The notes beneath the pieces were generated by a model. It did not search any database. It had not been told where the DNA came from and worked only from the letters and a program-made list of their open reading frames with translations. Of a stretch of DNA of 64,000 nt, positions 16,221 to 24,448 are shown in pieces; the first letter of the stretch is position 1; the number at the start of each line of letters is the position of its first letter. Position numbers and translations under genes: made by a program. This DNA comes from Schaalia odontolytica (GTDB taxonomy: Bacteria; Actinomycetota; Actinomycetes; Actinomycetales; Actinomycetaceae): the NCBI RefSeq assembly GCF_009730335.1, contig NZ_CP046315.1:806001-870000 (forward strand), read 5' to 3'.

Positions 16221-16290
16221 CAGACAGTAACCCCGACCGCAACAACGCACCAACGCAACCCCGCCCAGCAACAACCCCACCCCGCAACCC
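16221..16290. repeat. C/A-rich tract, inverse counterpart of the 14.5-kb G/T tract
   Basis: Runs of CCCC separated by AACAACG and CAACG make the minus strand G/T-rich (GGGGTTG and GTTGTTG blocks, G-runs of three to four). It resembles the 14531-14640 tract read from the other strand. Non-coding, just upstream of purU. Confidence 0.6.
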
Positions 16291-16357
16291 CGTGGCATCT
16301 CCCGCAAACGGTGCCCCGGCCTCGTTCATGGGTATGAACCTGGCTAGACTGGCTCCC

Positions 16358-17212
16358 ATGACTGAAAACGCGCAGCTTGTTGTGACCCTGTCCTGCCCGG
16401 ACCGCCCCGGCATCGTGCACGCCGTGACCGGCGTGATTGGTGGGTCCGGCGGCAACGTCATCCAGTCCCAGCAGTTCGGTGACTCCGACACGGGTACTTT
16501 CTTCATGCGCGTCGAGGTCGACTCCCCGAAGGGTCGCGCGCCCATCGATGAGGGCCTGGCCCGCGTCGCCGAGGAATTCGCCGCCACCTACCGCGTCGAC
16601 GACCTGGGCCGCAAGCTGCGCACCATCATCATGGTCTCCCGCGAGGGCCACTGCCTCACTGACCTCCTGTACCGCCAGCAGACGCAGGGCATGCCCATCG
16701 ACGTCATCGCGGTCGTCGGCAATCACCCGGATCTGGCGCCCGTTGCCCAGTTCTACGGCGTCCCCTTCCTCAATATCCCCGTTACGAAGGACACGAAGGC
16801 CCAGGCGGAGCGCCAGCTCCTCGACCTCATCGCCTCCGAAAACGTTGAGCTCGTCGTCCTGGCGCGCTACATGCAGATCCTCTCCGACGAGGTCTGCCGC
16901 GCCATGCAGGGTCGCGTCATCAACATTCACCACTCCTTCCTGCCCTCCTTCAAGGGTGCGCGCCCCTACGCGCAGGCCCACGAGCGCGGTGTGAAGCTGA
17001 TCGGCGCGACCGCTCACTACGTGACCGCCGACCTCGATGAGGGTCCGATCATCGAGCAGGACGTCACCCGCGTCTCCCACGCCGACTCGACGCCGGACAT
17101 GGTGGCCCTCGGCCAGGACGTGGAGCGCCGGGTCCTCGCCCAGGCCGTCCGCTTCCACGCGGAGCGTCGCGTCCTCATGAATGGCAACCGAACGGTCGTC
17201 TTCTCGCGCTGA
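16358..17212 (+). CDS. purU: Formyltetrahydrofolate deformylase
   Basis: A 284-residue cytoplasmic hydrolase of 10-formyl-tetrahydrofolate, releasing formate for purine synthesis and one-carbon balance. An N-terminal ACT domain (LVVTLSCPDRPGIVHAVTGV, residues about 6-85) is joined to a formyltransferase domain with the catalytic Asn/His in NIHHSFLPSF near 190 and Asp in TADLDEGPIIEQDV near 230. Upstream in-frame ATGs exist at 16328 and 16334, but the ATG at 16358 gives the normal N-terminus, and TAGACT (16345-16350) lies 7 bases before it, pointing to a leaderless transcript. Folate metabolism is also served by glyA-folD at 36-38 kb. Confidence 0.95.
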   Translation: MTENAQLVVTLSCPDRPGIVHAVTGVIGGSGGNVIQSQQFGDSDTGTFFMRVEVDSPKGRAPIDEGLARVAEEFAATYRVDDLGRKLRTIIMVSREGHCLTDLLYRQQTQGMPIDVIAVVGNHPDLAPVAQFYGVPFLNIPVTKDTKAQAERQLLDLIASENVELVVLARYMQILSDEVCRAMQGRVINIHHSFLPSFKGARPYAQAHERGVKLIGATAHYVTADLDEGPIIEQDVTRVSHADSTPDMVALGQDVERRVLAQAVRFHAERRVLMNGNRTVVFSR

Positions 17213-17482
17213 CGCCCTCCCGAGGGAGTCAAGACGAGGCCGGGGCGCGGTCCGTGGGCATGCTGAGCCTGACCGCCCGAGCGGCGCGTTGGCCTCGTGA
17301 CACCCGGCTGGCGTGTCGCAACCTCTCACAAGGGTGTGTGCGGCCATGCGGTCACATTTACGCGATATGACGCCCCTGTGTGGAGTCTCTTGTCACTTGG
17401 TGGGCAAGGTTCAGACGTGATCTTTCGGTCATTTAGCGGGTAAGTGTCGCATTGACCGCCTGATAAATGGCACACTTGTTAC

Positions 17483-17980
17483 GTGGACGAAACGACTCAG
17501 CAACGCACCCCCATCACCGGCTACGTGCCCGGGGGTTTTGACATGTTCCACCAGGGACACCTCAATATCCTGCGCGCCGCGCGTGAGCGCTGCGATCGCC
17601 TCGTCGTCGGCGTGACCTCGGACGAGGCCCTCATCCGCATGAAGGGCCGCGCCCCCGTCATTCCGCTCAAGGAGCGCTGCGACCTCGTGTCGTCGCTGCG
17701 TTTCGTGGATGCGGTTGTCGTCGACCTGGACCAGGACAAGCGCCTCGCGTGGCGTCTCCAACCTTTCGACGTCCTCTTCAAGGGTGACGACTGGAAGGAC
17801 ACTCCGAAGGGCGCCGCGCTCGAGGCCGAGATGGCCGAGGTCGGCGCGCGCGTCGTCTACCTCCCGTACACGCCGTCGACGTCGTCGACGAAGCTGCGCC
17901 GTTTCATTGCGCCCGAGGACTTCTCTGACGAGGCCCCGGCGAAGGACAGCGACCAGGCGGCGGAAGGGGAGGCGCAGTGA
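17483..17980 (+). CDS. TagD-like cytidylyl/adenylyltransferase
   Basis: A 165-residue nucleotidyltransferase of the glycerol-3-phosphate cytidylyltransferase type. The HxGH motif is in GGFDMFHQGHLNILRAA near residues 15-30, the second nucleotide motif is YTPSTSSTKLR near 130, and FKGDDWKDT fits the family. By analogy with TagD it would make a CDP-polyol such as CDP-glycerol, but related enzymes use other phospho-acceptors. The start is GTG at 17483. Its stop shares GTGA with the next gene, a CDP-alcohol phosphotransferase, so supply and use of an activated alcohol appear coupled. It opens the surface-polymer operon. Confidence 0.88.
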   Translation: MDETTQQRTPITGYVPGGFDMFHQGHLNILRAARERCDRLVVGVTSDEALIRMKGRAPVIPLKERCDLVSSLRFVDAVVVDLDQDKRLAWRLQPFDVLFKGDDWKDTPKGAALEAEMAEVGARVVYLPYTPSTSSTKLRRFIAPEDFSDEAPAKDSDQAAEGEAQ

Positions 17981-18771
17981 GCCTGCCCGTCGTGCTTGAG
18001 CCGGCTTCCTCGTGGGGGACTCGTTTTAGTGCTTACCGCTCCGCGCTGGCTGCCGCGCAGAAGCCGGGCGCGGGTGTACCCGCGTACATGCGCTGGGTGA
18101 ACCGCGGCGCTGCGCGCGTCGTGGCCGCCGCCTGCGCGGCCTTCGGCTGGACGCCGAACTTCGTCAGTTTCGTTTCCGTGTGCTTCTCGACGCTGGGCCT
18201 CATCGTCCTCGTCGCGTGTGACCCCGCGTGGTGGACGGGCCTCATCGTGGGCATGGCCCTCGCGGTTGGCTTCATGTTCGACTCCGCAGACGGCCAGGTC
18301 TCGCGCGTCACGGGCGCGTCCTCGAAGACTGGCGAGTGGGTGGACCACGTCGCCGACGCGTTCCGCTCCCCGGCGATCCACTTCTGCACCGCCGTCGCCG
18401 TCATGGTCTACCTCCCTGAGTCGTGGTGGCTCGCCGTCGTCGCGCTCGTCTACGGCTGGGTGACGTCGGGCCAGTTCATGAGCCAGATCCTCGCCGAGCA
18501 GTTCGTGCGTGCCGCGGGCCGCAAGCAGACGCGTGGCGGCAACCTGCGTTCCTTCGTGCTGCTGCCCACCGACCCGGGCGTGCTGTGCTGGTCCTTCGTG
18601 CTGTGGGGCTTCGGCGTGCCTTTCATGGTGCTCTACACGTTCCTCGCAGTCATCGCGGTTGCGCATTCCTCGATTTCGCTGCGCCGTCGTTTCCGCGACC
18701 TGCGCGCCCTGGACGCGGCCGCTAAGGAGGCCGCCAAGCAGGCCGCCACGCAGGGGGAGCCCCGTGCCTGA
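17977..18771 (+). CDS. CDP-alcohol phosphatidyltransferase-family membrane enzyme
   Basis: A 264-residue membrane enzyme. The defining motif D-x2-D-G-x2-x-R-x8-G-x3-D-x3-D is visible as DSADGQVSR, G and EWVDHVAD near residues 101-127, at the end of the second of about six hydrophobic segments. The family moves an alcohol-phosphate from a CDP-alcohol onto an acceptor hydroxyl. Directly after a TagD-like cytidylyltransferase (GTGA overlap), it could place a polyol-phosphate on a lipid or glycan carrier for the surface polymer rather than make ordinary phospholipid. The tail is Ala/Lys-rich. The GTG start overlaps the previous stop. Confidence 0.9.
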   Translation: MSLPVVLEPASSWGTRFSAYRSALAAAQKPGAGVPAYMRWVNRGAARVVAAACAAFGWTPNFVSFVSVCFSTLGLIVLVACDPAWWTGLIVGMALAVGFMFDSADGQVSRVTGASSKTGEWVDHVADAFRSPAIHFCTAVAVMVYLPESWWLAVVALVYGWVTSGQFMSQILAEQFVRAAGRKQTRGGNLRSFVLLPTDPGVLCWSFVLWGFGVPFMVLYTFLAVIAVAHSSISLRRRFRDLRALDAAAKEAAKQAATQGEPRA

Positions 18772-19672
18772 GCTGTCCGTCCTGCTGCCTGCGCGTAACG
18801 CGGCGGGCACGATCACGCGCGCCGTGGCCTCGACGCTGGCGGCCATGCCGCGCGACGCCGAGCTGGTCGTCGGCAACGACTCGTCGTCTGATTCGACTGT
18901 CGGCGAGGCGATCCGTGGCGCGTCGCGTGGGGGAGTGGTCGATCCTCGCCTGCGCATTGAGGACATCACCCCGGGCGAGGGCGGTGTCTCTCGTGTTCTC
19001 ACTCAGCTCATGGAGCGCACCGACTCGCGCCTCGTGGGTCGTATGGACGCCGACGACGTGTCCCTCAAGGGCCGCTTCAAGCGCACGATGCGCGCCATCG
19101 AGCGCGGCGACGACATGGTCTTTACGCAGATGATTGAGCTGCGCGGTTCCCGCCCGGTGCCCCGTATGCCCTACGAGATCACGCCCGAGGACATGGGCTG
19201 GCACCTGCTGCTCACCAACCCCGTGTGCCACCCGACCATGCTCGCCACCCGCGAGATCATGGACCGCGTCGGCGGCTACCGTAGCGTTCCCGCCGAGGAC
19301 TACGATCTGTGGATGCGCGTGGCGTCCGCGGGCGGTCGAATCCGCCGCATCGCGCCCTGGGGTCTGCTGTACCGCATCCACCCGGGACAGGTCACCGGAA
19401 ACGCCTCGTGGCGCTCGGATTCGTGGAAGAATCCCGAGCAGGCGCAGGCCTTCGCTGACCTTTCGGTGTCTCTGACGGGCCAGGAGCTGCCGCGCCTGGT
19501 CTCGCTCGTTTCGCTTCCTCGCGACGAGGCTGAGCGTGAGCTCGACAGCTTCGTGCAGGTCTACACTCAGGGGGTCGCGTCTCGACCCGCATCGTCTCGC
19601 CGCGCTCTCGAGCGCCGGCTCAATGCGCGCGCCGCGTGGGTGCGCTCTCACCTCCAAGGAGAACAGTCATGA
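18764..19672 (+). CDS. Glycosyltransferase family 2 (A)
   Basis: A 302-residue GT-A fold enzyme. It begins LSVLLPARNAAGTITRAVAS, followed by the nucleotide-binding NDSSSDST near residue 40, the metal-binding D-x-D-type MDADD near 90, and an acidic EDYDLWMRVA near 180 that probably provides the catalytic base. The GTG start at 18764 follows AGGGGGAG and overlaps the previous gene by 8 bases. It should add one sugar of the surface polymer on the cytoplasmic side. The donor and acceptor are unknown. A 60-residue C-terminal helical part follows the catalytic domain. Confidence 0.9.
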   Translation: MPELSVLLPARNAAGTITRAVASTLAAMPRDAELVVGNDSSSDSTVGEAIRGASRGGVVDPRLRIEDITPGEGGVSRVLTQLMERTDSRLVGRMDADDVSLKGRFKRTMRAIERGDDMVFTQMIELRGSRPVPRMPYEITPEDMGWHLLLTNPVCHPTMLATREIMDRVGGYRSVPAEDYDLWMRVASAGGRIRRIAPWGLLYRIHPGQVTGNASWRSDSWKNPEQAQAFADLSVSLTGQELPRLVSLVSLPRDEAERELDSFVQVYTQGVASRPASSRRALERRLNARAAWVRSHLQGEQS

Positions 19673-20961
19673 TCCTGACCCCTCCGCCCACGGGCGGCCA
19701 GCAGATCCTTCGTCACGCGCTGGCACGCCGCTGGACCTCGATCGTTGCGGGGACCGTGGCCGGCCTGGTCGTAGGTGTCGCAGCCGCCTTTGGTGTCCCC
19801 GCGTCGCACTCGGCGACCGTGTCGATGACCGTGACGTCTCCGTCGATCACCCCGGCTCCCGCCGTGCGCGCCTCGCTGTCGAACACGACGGACATGGTGA
19901 CCGAGCAGGGCATTGCGAAGTCCGCCGCCGTCCTTGATGTCGCGGCTGCGCGCCTCGGCAATGGTGTCACCGCCGAGGAGCTTCGCTCCAACATGGAGGT
20001 GTCCGGCGACACGAACGGCACGATCGTCAAGATTGAGTACGTGGCTCCCACGCGCCAGCAGGCCGTTGACGCCGCCGACACGATCGCCAACGCCTACCTG
20101 ACCGAGCGCACCGCCCTCGTCGAGCAACGCGCCGACGAGATGGCAGCCGGCATCAACGAGCAGATCGAGGCCCTTGAGGCCGAGCTCGCCTCCCTCCAGC
20201 CCCTGACCGACGAGGACGGCAAGACGAAGGACAACCCGCGCGCCGCCGAGATCCGTACCGAGCTGACCAAGCTCGCGAAGGATGCCGAGCAGCTCGCCCC
20301 CTACCACGCCACCGCCGGCCGCGTCATCACCCCGGCCGCGGCTTCGAGCGACGAGGTCTCGCCCTCGAAATCCCGCCTGATTCTCATCACGACCGTGGTC
20401 GGCCTCTTCGCCGGCCTGGTCCTGGTCCTCATCCGTGAGACCCGCTCGCGCTCCCTGACCTCGCCCACGCAGCTCGCCGACCTGACGGCGCTGCCCGTGT
20501 GGAGTGCCGACGAGGGCGCCCCCGAGCCGTGGCTCGCCCCCACCCGCATGCTCGCGATGGCGATAGACCGCGATCACTGGGTTGACCTGATCGTCGATGC
20601 GTCCGATCCGCAGGCCCGCGACCTGCACCGCGTCCTGTCCGCCTCGCTGGCCGAGACCCGCGTGCCCGCGCCGCGCCTCATCGACATCAACCAGCCCCTT
20701 GCCTCCCTCCTCGACGAGGTGCGCCCCTCGCGCCATGTCCTCGTCGCCGTTCGCAAGGGCCACGACCTGAAGGCGCTGCACGCCCTCCTCGATGAGCTGG
20801 CGATCATCAACCGCGAGGTGAACGGCTTGATTTACCTGGGTGACCAGGTGGCCGCGCCCGCCTCCGCTCCGACTACTCCCGCTCAGTCGGCCGAGGTCAT
20901 CGAACCCGAGGCTGAGGAAGAAGCCGCGGAAGAGACTTCCTCGGAGAAGGGCAAGAAATGA
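19669..20961 (+). CDS. Wzz/chain-length-determinant-like membrane protein
   Basis: A 430-residue protein. The first span is near residues 24-46 (SIVAGTVAGLVVGVAAAFGV), followed by a periplasmic-type beta segment (ATVSMTVTSPS), a long helical coiled-coil region (about 130-215, rich in E/A/Q/L) and a second span near 245-262 (LILITTVVGLFAGLVLVLI). This is the polysaccharide co-polymerase topology. A roughly 160-residue cytoplasmic part follows that lacks a recognisable Walker A motif, so it is not a full Wzc-type kinase. It probably sets polymer length together with the Wzy-like protein encoded downstream. ATGA overlaps join it to both neighbours. Confidence 0.85.
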   Translation: MILTPPPTGGQQILRHALARRWTSIVAGTVAGLVVGVAAAFGVPASHSATVSMTVTSPSITPAPAVRASLSNTTDMVTEQGIAKSAAVLDVAAARLGNGVTAEELRSNMEVSGDTNGTIVKIEYVAPTRQQAVDAADTIANAYLTERTALVEQRADEMAAGINEQIEALEAELASLQPLTDEDGKTKDNPRAAEIRTELTKLAKDAEQLAPYHATAGRVITPAAASSDEVSPSKSRLILITTVVGLFAGLVLVLIRETRSRSLTSPTQLADLTALPVWSADEGAPEPWLAPTRMLAMAIDRDHWVDLIVDASDPQARDLHRVLSASLAETRVPAPRLIDINQPLASLLDEVRPSRHVLVAVRKGHDLKALHALLDELAIINREVNGLIYLGDQVAAPASAPTTPAQSAEVIEPEAEEEAAEETSSEKGKK

Positions 20962-22301
20962 GTGCCGAGGAGACCACCGCAGCCGACCACAAGGCTGCCT
21001 CCATCTGGCACGTTGACCGCACTGCGCGCGTCTCTCAGCTGATTTCGGGCGACCCATCGGATCCGCGAGCGCTCGTGCTCGTGCGCGACAACGGCCGTAA
21101 CTCGGCGTTCGTCGACATCGAGGGCACGGACCATCCGGAGACCGATCCGCGTGTGCTCGAGGTCGAACCGGCCCCTGCGCGCGGCTGGGAAGAGGGCGCT
21201 GGCGCCGACGTGGACGCGACCGTTGTCATGTGCACGGTCGGCTCGTGCGACATGCTCGAAGACGCGGTGCGCGCCATCCTCGCGCAGGATCACCAGCGTT
21301 TCACGCTCGTCGTGGTGGATAACGCGCCGCACACGGGCCTGACGCGCGAGAAGCTCGCGGGCATCGACGATACGCGCCTGAGCATCGTCTCTGCGTCTCG
21401 TCCCGGCCTGTCTCGCGCCCGCAACCGCGGCGTGTTGGCTGCTCGCGGCGAAGTCATTGTCTTCACGGACGACGACGCGATCGTCGACCCGCACTGGCTG
21501 ACCGCCATGATTGACCCGTTCACGGCCTCGCCGTACGTGGCTGCGACGACGGGTATCGCGCTGCCCCTGGAGCAGCGCTACGCGCCCCAGCGGTGGTTCG
21601 AGTCGCGCGGCGGATTCCCCAAGGACATGTCCCCGCGCGTGTGGTGCGTCGGTGATATCCCCGAGGGCCTGGAGGTCCTGGGTGAGAAGGGTGACGGCGG
21701 CCCGCTGTTCCCGATCACGACGGCCCGGGTGGGCGCAGGCGTGTGTATGGCCATGCGTCGCGACGTCCTCATGGAGGTCGGCCCCTTCGATCCGGCGCTG
21801 GGCGCCGGCACCTCGACGCGCGGCGGTGAGGACCTCGACATGTTCGCGCGGATCCTGGCCACGGGCGACGTCATCATCCACACGCCCGACGCTCTCGTGC
21901 ACCACCGTCACCGCGTCGACGAGGCCGGCCTGGATAAGCAGATCCGCGGCAACGGCTCGGGTATGGCGGCGCTCCTGACGAAGGCGATCATCGCCAAGCC
22001 CTCCGTACTCGGTACGCTGGCGACTCGTGTGCCTGGCGTCCTCAATCGCGTCAAGCCCGGTGGCGCTCGCGTCGCCGGCACCGACGAGGACGTGCCCGGC
22101 TCGCTGACCAAGTCCGAGATCAAGGGCTTCCTCGAGGGCCCCTTCCTCTACCTGTCGTCGCGCACGCGCAACAAGCTCGGCGCCCCGCGCCAGGCCGAGC
22201 GGGCCCCCGCGCAGGATAGCGTGACCGCACCGAGCAGCGCTGGGGAGGCCCAGGCCTCGTCCGCGACGGAGACGACCGGCGAAGGGAACGGTAACGCGTG
22301 A
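20958..22301 (+). CDS. Glycosyltransferase family 2 (B), with N-terminal extension
   Basis: A 447-residue GT2 enzyme. An unusual 85-residue N-terminal region (HVDRTARVSQLISGDPSD...) precedes the catalytic domain, which shows ATVVMCTVGSCDMLEDAV, the nucleotide-binding VVVDNAPHTG, and FTDDDAIVDPHW near residue 175 as the metal-binding acidic motif. GGEDLDMFARIL near 295 holds the likely catalytic base. The protein ends in a 40-residue low-complexity acidic/Thr-rich tail. ATGA overlap with the Wzz-like gene and GTGA overlap with the next gene show one operon. Confidence 0.88.
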   Translation: MSAEETTAADHKAASIWHVDRTARVSQLISGDPSDPRALVLVRDNGRNSAFVDIEGTDHPETDPRVLEVEPAPARGWEEGAGADVDATVVMCTVGSCDMLEDAVRAILAQDHQRFTLVVVDNAPHTGLTREKLAGIDDTRLSIVSASRPGLSRARNRGVLAARGEVIVFTDDDAIVDPHWLTAMIDPFTASPYVAATTGIALPLEQRYAPQRWFESRGGFPKDMSPRVWCVGDIPEGLEVLGEKGDGGPLFPITTARVGAGVCMAMRRDVLMEVGPFDPALGAGTSTRGGEDLDMFARILATGDVIIHTPDALVHHRHRVDEAGLDKQIRGNGSGMAALLTKAIIAKPSVLGTLATRVPGVLNRVKPGGARVAGTDEDVPGSLTKSEIKGFLEGPFLYLSSRTRNKLGAPRQAERAPAQDSVTAPSSAGEAQASSATETTGEGNGNA

Positions 22302-23815
22302 GCCCACGCCGAGGACTCTGGGCCAAACCCGCCCCCGCCCAAATTGGGCCGTTGCGAGAGGACGCGCAAGATCTGCCTGCGTGGCCCTTCGTTGTGGCCT
22401 ATTCGGCGTACTTCCTGTGGTGGGTTCTCGGCTCCGGTGACCTGATGTGGCCGCTGTTCGCGTCGATCATGCTCGTGTTCATGATCGGCCGACACGGCCT
22501 GCGCTTCCCGCCCGGATCCATCCTGTGGGTATTCTTCCTGGCGTGGGTGCTGGCCTCGATGACCATGCTCGACACGGGCGGGCGCGTCATCGGCGCGTTC
22601 TACCGCTTCCTGCTGCATATCTCGCCTGGCATCTTCGCGGTCTACGCCTTCAACGCACGCAAGTCCCTCAGCGTGCGCACGATCGTAGGCACGATGTGGG
22701 GCTTCCTGGCATCGACCACGATCGGCGGCTTCATCGCCATGGCGGCGCCGACGCTGCGCTTCAAGACTCTCATGTACTACCTGGTGCCGCGAGCCCTGCA
22801 CTCCAACGACTTCGTCAAAGAGTTCACGAAGCGCGCGACCACCCAGTGGACCCCGTCGTCGTGGATCCTCTCCGACCCGCGTCCGTCGGCCCCCTTCATC
22901 TACTCCAACACCTACGGCAACGTCTACTCGCTGATCTTCCCGCTCGCGCTCGTTTTCGCCTACGTGCTGTGGCGCGAGCGCTCCAAGTGGCGTTTCATCG
23001 TGGCGGCCGTGTGCGCTCTGTCGGTCATCCCGGCAGCCGCAACGCTCAACCGCGGCATGTACATCGGCCTCATCGTCATTGTCGTGTGGGTGGGTTTCCA
23101 GCGCCTGCGCGCGGGAGCTTGGCGTACCGTCCTGGGTATCGTCGCGGCCATCGTCGTGGGTGTGATCGCGTGGCTCGCCACGCCGGCCTCCCAGTCGCTC
23201 CTTGAGCGCGTTGCGGCCTCCTCCTCGACGGAAGACCGCGCCTCCAACTACGTCGAGACGCTCTACGAGCTCCAGCAGTCCCCGCTCCTGGGCTTCGGCG
23301 CCCCGCGTCCCTCAGCCTCGCCGTGGCTGCCCTCCCTGGGCACGCAGGGCCAGTTCTGGACGGTCATCTTCTCCTACGGCCTGGTCGGCCTGGTGCTGTT
23401 CCTCGCCTTCTTCCTGCGCATGTTCCCGCGCATCTGGCGAGCCACGGACGTGTACGGCTCGATCCTGGGCGGCATCATCCTGGCGACCCTGGTGGAGCAG
23501 TTCTACTACGGCATGAACACCGGCCTCATGATCTCCGTCGTCGCGGTGGCGCTCCTGTCGCGTCACCTCGAGGAGGAGAGCGATCCGATCAAGCGCGCCG
23601 AGGCCGAGCGTGACGGCCGCGCGAACGCCGGTAGCATCGCCGGGACAGTCCGCGCCGAGCGCGCGGTGCGCATGGGGCAATGGACAAGCCCCGCCGCGAA
23701 CGACGGGGCTTTTGCCACTCACATGCTTGCTCGACTCAACAAGTCGGGTCGTCGGGGAACGAGAAGCCGGACAGCTTCCACGCGCCGCCGTCCTTCACAA
23801 ACAGAAAATAGGTGA
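22298..23815 (+). CDS. O-antigen polymerase/ligase-like membrane protein (Wzy/WaaL type)
   Basis: A 505-residue multi-pass protein with about ten to eleven hydrophobic segments. The Wzy_C-type core NRGMYIGLIVIVVWVGFQRL near residues 250-270 is followed by a large external loop (SSTEDRASNYVETLYELQQS; SPWLPSLGTQGQFW) and further spans. It probably polymerises or ligates the repeat unit outside the membrane. The C-terminal part is odd. After about residue 445 the frame runs through a hairpin with a T-run (23686-23713) and then 80 bases into the convergent gene at 23736, encoding a basic Arg/Ser/Thr tail. The natural stop may have been lost by a small frameshift. Confidence 0.85.
   Translation: MSPRRGLWAKPAPAQIGPLREDAQDLPAWPFVVAYSAYFLWWVLGSGDLMWPLFASIMLVFMIGRHGLRFPPGSILWVFFLAWVLASMTMLDTGGRVIGAFYRFLLHISPGIFAVYAFNARKSLSVRTIVGTMWGFLASTTIGGFIAMAAPTLRFKTLMYYLVPRALHSNDFVKEFTKRATTQWTPSSWILSDPRPSAPFIYSNTYGNVYSLIFPLALVFAYVLWRERSKWRFIVAAVCALSVIPAAATLNRGMYIGLIVIVVWVGFQRLRAGAWRTVLGIVAAIVVGVIAWLATPASQSLLERVAASSSTEDRASNYVETLYELQQSPLLGFGAPRPSASPWLPSLGTQGQFWTVIFSYGLVGLVLFLAFFLRMFPRIWRATDVYGSILGGIILATLVEQFYYGMNTGLMISVVAVALLSRHLEEESDPIKRAEAERDGRANAGSIAGTVRAERAVRMGQWTSPAANDGAFATHMLARLNKSGRRGTRSRTASTRRRPSQTENR
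23686..23713 (+). terminator. Rho-independent terminator inside the 3' end of the Wzy-like frame
   Basis: AAGCCCCG (23686-23693) pairs with CGGGGCTT (23704-23711), with further C-G pairs in the 10-base loop, and is followed by a T-run (23710-23713). This is the classical stem plus U-tract, yet it lies 100 bases before the stop of the frame that contains it. It could also serve the convergent gene at 23736. Confidence 0.75.
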
Positions 23816-24389
23816 GGGCGCGGGTCATGGTCGTGTCGTCCGTCAGCGCAGTTCCCGCGTCGTTGAGGACGCGAACGTTGGACGAGTCGACGCACGCCGA
23901 GACCGTGACGTTTCCGGCACCGTCATCGCTGAGGATGTGCACGTCCTCGAGGGTGGGTGAGCCGGTGGTGCGGGTGCCGTCCCTCGTCCACTCGAGAGCC
24001 TGCGCGTCGAACTCCTCCAGCGCTGAGGCGGTGAGCACGGAGGACAGGTCGGTCGCACGAGCCTGCTCGGGATCCGTGTACGCGTCCCATAGGGTGTTCA
24101 TGACGAAGGTGGCCTGTCCGGTGGCCTCGGCGTCCGTGGCCAGCGAACCGGATTCGTTCGCGGGCCCGCCCGACTGCGGGGTGATGGTCTTCGCGACGGA
24201 CTGTGGGATGTCGGACTGCGGGTCCTCTTCGGCGCTCTGCGCCCCGGACGCCGCGGAGGCGGCCATATCTGTCTCGGAGGAGCCCGTCAGGCGCAGGAAG
24301 CCGGCGATGACGAGCGCAATGATGAGGAGAATCGCGGCTGCCAGCAGGCTCTTCTTGCGGGCAGGGGAGAGCGAGTTGATGAAGTCCAT
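23736..24389 (-). CDS. Membrane-anchored extracytoplasmic protein, NTF2-like C-terminus
   Basis: A 217-residue protein. A short basic N-terminus and one transmembrane helix (KSLLAAAILLIIALVIAGFL, residues 13-32) are followed by a 55-residue flexible acidic/Ser-rich linker and a globular C-terminal half (FVMNTLWDAYTDPEQA ... YFLFVKDGGAWKLSGFSF) whose pattern recalls NTF2-like, Mce-associated-type domains. It is oriented against the polymer operon and overlaps the Wzy-like frame by 80 bases. A TATAAC -10 (24407-24412 on this strand) follows a 14-bp palindrome, so it has its own promoter. Role unknown; placement suggests the cell surface. Confidence 0.75.
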   Translation of the reverse strand: MDFINSLSPARKKSLLAAAILLIIALVIAGFLRLTGSSETDMAASAASGAQSAEEDPQSDIPQSVAKTITPQSGGPANESGSLATDAEATGQATFVMNTLWDAYTDPEQARATDLSSVLTASALEEFDAQALEWTRDGTRTTGSPTLEDVHILSDDGAGNVTVSACVDSSNVRVLNDAGTALTDDTTMTRALTYFLFVKDGGAWKLSGFSFPDDPTC

Positions 24390-24420
24390 GTGTATCCCAT
24401 CGGTAGGTTATAGAAAAAGG

Positions 24421-24434
24421 CTACCGCGCGGTAG
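24421..24434. promoter_or_regulatory. Perfect 14-bp palindrome in a divergent promoter gap
   Basis: CTACCGCGCGGTAG is a perfect palindrome between the divergent NTF2-like gene and the flippase gene. On the leftward strand it lies directly upstream of a TATAAC -10 (24407-24412), in the -35/spacer region, and it ends 14 bases before the flippase ATG. This is a good operator position for controlling both genes. Confidence 0.5.
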
Positions 24435-24448
24435 CGGGAAGGTTGATC

